Origin: Emydura subglobosa
Lineage: Eukaryota > Chordata > Testudines > Chelidae
Direction: 5' to 3'
DNA length: 64,000 nucleotides
Assembly (NCBI GenBank): GCA_007922225.1
Contig: ML679968.1
Span: 7,866,075 to 7,930,074 of the forward strand
Of this stretch, positions 57,900 to 64,000 are shown piece after piece; position 1 is the first letter of the stretch; each line of letters begins with the position of its first letter. A program made the translations under genes and the position numbers. The notes below the pieces were generated by a model. The model made no database searches. It was not told the origin of the DNA and saw only the letters and a list, made by a program, of their open reading frames with translations.

Positions 57900-60465
57900 T
57901 TTACTTCTTATGCAGAGGCTTGGTACAAAGCTTATGCATCATTTAAACCCTCAAAAATATCCTGAAGTGGGACTTAGATGGTGTAGGCCTTGTGCTGCCC
58001 CTTGACTAGAGGTGAATTTCAGTCTTACAACAGTTTAAATATGGAGTAATTCACCTGAAATCAGTGTCATAAAAGTCAGGTGCTCTATCACTGTCTCCTA
58101 TATTCACTGACTCTTGACTGTCTACCTATCGTACAGTTGCTACCATTGCACATTGCTGCAGTTATTCCCATTTACACTGTGCCTCTCTCCTGCCTGTATT
58201 AAATGGTGGCAATCTCAAGTGCTAAATGGAGAACAGCTACTATACTCCTGCATGGCAAGAGCCACCACAATAACATTTTAACTACAGTGCTAGACTGCAA
58301 TAGAAAATGTCATGTTGCCCTGATCCTTGGCCATTGCTGTTGAAGTCAAGGACAGGAAAATGCTTCTTTGCCAAGCTACTTCCTGTTCAACTCAGCTGAC
58401 AAGGATTGCCATAGCAGCTGAAAATTATCTTTGCCAGAAAACCTCCGCCTAATCCTCTTTGGAACTTGTTTAACAACTTTAAATAACTGCTGGGGAATAA
58501 AGTAAAAGTTGGCATGGAGAGAGAGAGATTAGTTCACATGTTTCACCACTAGTATTAATGAATGTTTCAACAATCGATATGGGAAGCAAAAACACACAAC
58601 AATTTCTAAAATCCTAAAGAAATGCACTGAACACATCCATTGTAATGCATTCGAACACTACTCTGTGTCAATACAACTAGACATGCTACAATGTTTAAGT
58701 CATCTTAAAACTGAGCAGCCAGCAGCTCCCTTAAACTTTAATACAACACTTTTAATAATAATGACACTTATTTAGATGTCTACATAAGAACTTCTGAATG
58801 TTAGACCTCCACTTTTGAAAATCTTTGGCCTATCTGGGACAAATCTACTAATTCAAATTTGACTAATCTTAAATTTATTAGTCAGTGGTGAATATCCTCC
58901 AGATTCTAACCAAGATATTGCAGCATTTCTAGGGAAATAGCTCCAATAATACGTCAAATGAGAACAAAGAAAAATTAATATGATAAAAAATCAATTCACC
59001 AACTTGGGTAAAGAATGAAAGATGGGGACAACACTGATGATCTTTTCAGACATCCTTCCGAGGTGAAGGATGAGTGAAGAAAGCAGAAAACTGCCATTAG
59101 AGACCAACCAATGAAGCAGAATTTGGCCAAATGGGTTTGGTTGAACAGAACACTAGAATAGCTTCTTTGCTGAGAACCTGTTTGGATTTAATGAGCTCCC
59201 CTTAAGCTGAGAGGTACAGGCCCCCTAGATTCAAACTAGACTGGCTTTTTGGAAAGGCTTTACATTAAATAAGAAACAGGTGCAAGAGTAGTTTTTGTTT
59301 AATAATAGTGCAGTTTATTTCCAACATAAGCCCTTATCCTACAGGTTACTCTGCATGGATGCAGAAATCCATCTGAATGTAGTAAATTGCAGGGTTGGGG
59401 CCTGAGATTGAAGCTCCATAACCAAAGCACCATGACTAAGTAGTGAGGTTCAGCACTAGAAGATGCGTGCAAGTCAGTACTCACCAAACCAAAGTTCTGT
59501 TCCAGCATGCCCTGGCTCGGACTAAATCTGGGAAGGATTATCTGGGGAGCAGTCTCTTTTTCGGTTGCTCCTTAACCCTGATCAGGGAAATGCAAGGGAT
59601 ATCCTTATCATATTAAGATAAACACAAATATTCCCTAAAAGGGATTTATATGTGTTTGCTAACGTTTTTAAACTTGCTTGATACTGACTATCCAAATAAC
59701 CCTGTAGATATATTGAGCATAATTTACCAAATATGTGACACTTTAAAAGAAACAAAATGCTAAATTGTGATTGGTCAACAAGGTATATATAAAAATAAAA
59801 AAAAAACCAGCTGAAATCCCAGCTCATTAGGAGTCAGCTATTAATGTACATACTTCAGAGTCTCCTCCTGGAACAATAGAACACTATGCAGAGGTATTCA
59901 AGAAAGCTCCAGATAGACAAAGCAGATGTTGTGCTGGTCTCAACAGAGTGGATTCAGTTGCGCTACTTCAGCCTTTTAAATCAGTTAAAAAGGCAACTCA
60001 TGCTTACAACACCTGTTTGTGACAGGCAGTTCAGGGAATCAGGAACAAACTGTACATTATGGCTTCTGAAATAAGAGAAGTGCAGATTTCACAATTGCAC
60101 TCACCCATAACAAAGTAATTCCAAATAATGCCAGCTACTTTTCTTGAACAAAAAACATCTGACTTTTAATCATTTTAATTTTGGTCAACAATGCCTTTTC
60201 TGTAATCTCCTCTCTACTACATAATTGGAACGCGCTTCAGATTTACTTATATTAGCCCTTCACGTGACATTATCGAATAGCTAGTTTCAATGCTTTTGTG
60301 GTTTATCATTTTGAGGCAGGACACAAGAAATCCTAGATGTTGTAGATTACAAAAAGCAAAGTGTGCAATGGATTTTAAACCATGCAAATCTGTATTTTTA
60401 CACATAAATTCTTTGCTACCAGAATTTTAGCTACTGATAATGAAAAAAATCCTGTTCTAAGCATT
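57900..60465. other. Unassigned DNA
   Basis: No gene or firmly recognised repeat. Short frames on both strands look random. Confidence 0.45.
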
Positions 60466-60469
60466 TATT

Positions 60470-60690
60470 TATCTATTTTAGGTACTTATATGGGCCCCAG
60501 ATATTGTATTATCCTCACAAATAGGTAAGAAAGTGCTATTATCCCTACTTTACAGATAGTCTCTCTGTGCCTCAGGTCCAAAGTAATTTACCCAAAGTCA
60601 TACAGGAAGTCAATGGTAGTGCAGGGAATTGAAACTTGGTGTCATATATCTGGGGGTAGCACAATAACTACTGGACCATCTTTTCTCTAT
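60470..60690 (-). mobile_element. MIR-type tRNA-derived SINE
   Basis: Plus-strand landmarks are 'ttattatcctcacaaatagg', 'ctactttacagatagtctc', 'aatttacccaaagtcataca', 'gaagtcaatggtagtgcagg' and 'ctactggaccatc', the reverse complement of the SINE at 22.5 and 52.9 kb. Confidence 0.8.
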
Positions 60691-60694
60691 CTAT

Positions 60695-61640
60695 CAGGTA
60701 ACAATATTGGTTTGGTTGGTATAATTCCTTTTTAGGAGACCTGTCACTTGTGGAAAGTAGGAAACTATATTTTTGCAACACAGATTAAATGAGAGCATAT
60801 GGTAGAGCAAGCAGGATAATACAAGTGTTACAGTCAGTGTCCACTTCTTGCAAATGTTGAGGTATGTGCATGTGTTGAGATCAGAATGTGGAACCCAGAC
60901 AAACAGCAACCAACATGCTGCCCACAATCCTCCCATGCCTGTTCTTCCCATGGGTGTGCCTGAAACATTTCCTCTATTTTCATGACGGCACAGTTAAAAA
61001 AAATATTGATTGTACTTTAAATTTGTTTCAGGCTAACATGGTAGAGTTAAAAATGTAAAAGCAAATGTTACACACCTGTTGAAGTAACAGTCTGCATTGG
61101 GTTCTAGTTCAGATAAGAGATTACTGAATTCATAACTCCAGGCCACGTCCAAATTATACAATGGTTAAAAGGGACTCAGCTCAGCATAGATGTATGAAAT
61201 TTAAAATTTCTTTCAGCTCTGAATTAAATCATACTTATTGGTAACCTCAACCTAAAGTTTTCATTCTTTAGACAATGGTTCCTATAAACCTAAATGTGAT
61301 TTTTATTCTTGCCCTTTGACAAATATTGAATGTAGACTGGACAGATATATTTAGATTTCATTGCAGACTTAGTTACAGAGTTAGTGTTTTTGAGCAACAC
61401 TATCAATCTTCTTTGCAAAGTAGAAAAGAGAATGTGGAAGCTAAACCTGTCGTTTAGATGTGCCAATCATCCTCAAACATGTAGGATCTCAGTGTGTAAC
61501 TGCATCCAGCTACAATAGCTGTTACTATCCAGTATCTTTCCTGACCCATTTTTATTGCGACTAGTTATCTTGGTTTAAGCATGGGTGAGTTTCAGGCTGT
61601 TTCTAACAGCTAAAGAAGAAAGCTTGAAACATCATAGATC
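60695..61640. other. Unassigned DNA
   Basis: No gene seen. Confidence 0.45.
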
Positions 61641-61649
61641 TCTCAATCT

Positions 61650-62240
61650 TACATCTCTGAGAAGGACCATTTAAGATGAAGACTTACTTCTAAGGCTGAT
61701 AGTGTTGCTCTGACTGGTTGACTCATCATCAGTTGAACTGGCTTACTCAAGCGATTGTCGGGGTAGCACTGTTGCTCAGCAAGGTTACTGCCTGGCTTCT
61801 TTGCTTTGAAAAAATTCTCTTTATGTTCTATTACTTGCTTCACCAGTTCATTCTACTGTATATGATGGGGGCTGGATAACATGGTTAGAATCATACTATA
61901 TCTTTGAAGCTTAGAATTCAGAACTGGCAAGCTGTGATCCATTGCTATTTATTTCTTTTGGAATGCCAAAATGAAAGGGATTCCTGTTAACTTTTCTATG
62001 ACTTGTTGAATTATGGTTCCAGTGAGAAGTAAAATTTCTTCAAATCCAGACAAATTGGCAATGCCTTCCAGAAAGGCATGTCCTTTTTTGCACAGAATTC
62101 TAGTACTGTTCTTTTCCAAGGCATATTTGGTAATGCCATAGGTATGAGAAGTTTCTTGAATATTATTATTCTTATCACTTTGCAAAATGTACATGATTTC
62201 ATGTTGTATTTTAGGTTGATTCCTATGCTGGGCCACTACT
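61650..62240 (-). pseudogene. Gypsy integrase core fragment
   Basis: Minus-strand pieces read, in order and in differing frames, 'VIEKLTGIPF' then 'EINSNGSQLASSEF' (the SDNGxQFxSxEF block with the catalytic Asp changed), then 'MLSSPHHIQ' (TSSPxYPQ) and 'LVKQVIEHKENFFKAKKPGS' (the LxExxVQTxKNLLKKA block). A further block 'RLSKPVQLMMSQPVRATLSA' fits the SPAQLLMGRRLRTxLP end. It includes a 95-codon frame at 62236-61949 and a 64-codon frame at 61843-61649. Confidence 0.6.
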
Positions 62241-62874
62241 CCAATATTTGAAATTGCTCTTGGGGAACTGATTGGCCAATATGTTGTCCTGCAAGGACAG
62301 CTGGGCTACAGTATGATTGACAGTAAATCTGATCTTCAGTTAGTATAGTCTCTCTCATTCCACAGAAGTATAGGCTGCATGTCTGACCCCAGACAACTGA
62401 ACCAACCATGTCTTATAAATTTGAATGAAGTTTGCAATTGTGTATCAGCACTTATGGCTATTTTAATCAGTTCTAACTTCTGTGGTGTCCTGTCATGCCA
62501 TTCAGATCATCCACTTTTGTTTCTATATCATCACATGCCTCTGGAGAATCTGAGTGAATAATAGGACTCCATTGAGAAGAAGTCAGTCACTAGTAGATGC
62601 TTCCCCAATTCAGCAAATTTAAATCTCTTGAAGTGTTGCTCTATCAAATGGTGCTCAATTGCATTGCTCATTTGTCAAAATTTCCCACAAGCACCATTGT
62701 GTGTTCTCCCATGCCACTCCTTATGCATAGATTCTCCCTGCAAAAATTACAAGTCGACTACATATTCTCCTTTAAAACTCTTCTTAAAATGCAACTATGT
62801 TGTGATGCCTACAAAACAATGGGCAATGAGTAAGCAGCCAAGTAAGTAATGTGAGAAGACTATAACATTCCCTG

Positions 62875-63050
62875 TACTGCTTCACTGAGCCTTTTTAGAT
62901 CTACACAGATATGGACATTCCCATTTTTGTTATCACAGGCTCTATAGAGGAGCACTGCATTGTTTAGCCATTACACCATTCTTCTCCATCCTATCCAGTT
63001 CTTCTTTCCCATTGGGAAGTAGTTGCTGACATCAATGAGAGTGGAGAGTG
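62875..63050 (-). pseudogene. Gypsy reverse transcriptase N-terminal fragment
   Basis: In the minus strand, 'EELDRMEKNGVMAK' is followed after a break by 'VHICVDLKRLSEAVQG'. These are the landmark blocks at the start of Ty3/Gypsy RT (ELDRMexxGVI; VRICVDLxxLNxAV). The catalytic YxDD is not present downstream, where sequence is lost. Frames are broken between the two blocks. Confidence 0.65.
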
Positions 63051-63064
63051 CTCAATGCCTGCAG

Positions 63065-64000
63065 GAGGAATTCGGCATCTTGCTTTATTTTCAATAATAA
63101 CATCGCTTTGCTAGGCAACCAAATTACCTTCTATGCCCATAGACAAATAGAAATGTGGATGCACATTAGGGTGTGATTCCATATCCTCTTCTCGAACAAC
63201 AGCAAGTTTGACCATTCTCAGGGCAAGTTTTTTTCTTTATTCTTAAAAGGAAACTAATTCAGAGAACATATTTAATGTCTAAATTAACTTAGAATGTCTC
63301 CTCTTACAACTTTAATCTTGTTGCTTTTTTCTGTTTTATTATAGTCTGTCATTTGAAGCATAGGATCAAATGACTGAAGGGATCTGGAGTAAAGGAATTT
63401 AAAGAATGCTAAGTAACAAAGAATTAAGAGATCTGGATTTAAACCAAAAGTTAAATCTGTAGAAAGAAGGGAGCTAAGGAAAGTTCTAGGCAGAAACTTC
63501 ATAATTCATTGGATTTGATGCCAGTAAGATGGTTCTCTGTACCTTCATGAGGCACTCAGTACCTCAAAAGACTGGACCCAATGATTAAATTATATACATC
63601 TAAATTATATGCACTAACATTAGCAAGGCCTTGAAATCCCGTAACACTTCAGAACCAAATTCTGCAAGCAAGGCTGATTGAATTCTGTAGAAAATTTGTA
63701 GTAGTGATAATAAGACTCCATAAAAGTCAGTGTTGGCTGTGAAAAATCAAAGACCCAAGACGACTATGTTAGCAGCAGGAAATGTATCAATGTTATTTAA
63801 AAGTAGAGCTGTGGGAGCTTGGGAGAAATTGCCGGGCAAGAAAGCACATAAAGCTTTGGAGACCTTAATAGAAGCCAGGGGAAATGTTAAATAAATTAGG
63901 GCAGTAACTGAGGATAAAAAACACAAAGATTAAGTTTTTCATCTCACTGCCTTCTGATCTCACAGGGTCCAAGAGCCCAGGCTCCAGTCCAAGCCTGGAA
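63065..64000. other. Unassigned DNA to window end
   Basis: No gene or firm repeat. The minus-strand 72-codon frame at 63284-63502 is unsupported. Confidence 0.45.

Larger units (their letters stand above)
61640..63060 (-). mobile_element. Ty3/Gypsy LTR retrotransposon pol relic
   Basis: On the minus strand, RT start blocks (63050-62875) come before integrase blocks (about 62370-61650), the Ty3/Gypsy order. The spacing, only about 0.5 kb between them, implies that most of RT and RNase H has been deleted. No LTRs or gag were recognised. Stops and shifts are frequent. Confidence 0.6.

Overview
The window reads as non-coding, repeat-rich vertebrate nuclear DNA. The repeat mix is that of a sauropsid, most likely a turtle: many CR1 LINE copies, tRNA-derived MIR-type SINEs, short palindromic MITE-like elements centred on 'cattgacttcaatggg'-like blocks, hAT relics, a Penelope-like terminal repeat, a Ty3/Gypsy relic and an endogenous retrovirus. 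The species call is inference from recognised families, not from a marker gene. I found no convincing host protein-coding gene, rRNA, functional tRNA, CRISPR array or operon. Almost all open frames are under 110 codons, and the longer ones are pieces of mobile elements.

Layout: 0-1.6 kb AT-rich sequence with a strand-asymmetric pyrimidine tract. 1.6-4.55 kb a decayed hAT transposon (terminal inverted repeats, near-matching 8-bp flanks, transposase relic on the minus strand, an internal GC-rich tandem array). 4.7-5.0 kb a minus-strand CR1 tail. 7.1 kb a tRNA-like SINE. 7.25 and 13.1 kb two copies of one dispersed repeat. 12.75 kb a fold-back element. 17.16-17.64 kb a MITE. 18.9-19.74 kb the 3' end of a non-LTR retrotransposon ORF2 with a C2H2 finger (241 codons, the longest frame here). 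20-28 kb SINEs, MITEs and unassigned DNA. 28.65-30.24 kb a CR1 split by about 0.9 kb that is probably LTR-like. 32.1-32.8 kb CR1 (minus). 33.35-35.39 kb CR1 (plus). 36.5-36.87 kb a Penelope-type terminal fragment and a LINE C-terminal relic. 37.17-37.44 kb a near-perfect palindrome with 122-bp arms. 38.4-39.62 kb CR1 interrupted by the ERV.

The ERV occupies 39.62 to about 44.71 kb. Its order is 5' LTR, primer-binding-site-like sequence, the end of RT, RNase H, integrase and env. Gag, protease and most of RT are deleted, every gene is broken, and no 3' LTR is present. Its envelope transmembrane part is unusually long, about 420 codons from the cleavage site to a tail with a PPPY motif. From 47.9 to 50.26 kb lies another CR1 carrying a minus-strand solo LTR. 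From 51 to 64 kb there are further MITEs, SINEs and an LTR-like element, then a heavily decayed Ty3/Gypsy pol on the minus strand (61.64-63.06 kb).

There are no genes working together here. The biology is a stratigraphy of insertions: CR1 is the oldest substrate, with LTR elements nested inside it, and the 37.2 kb palindrome looks young. I found no previously undescribed functional system that I can defend. The best candidates for follow-up are the 37.2 kb palindrome with its hammerhead-like core, the unusual envelope transmembrane region, and the fusion frame created across the ERV deletion.
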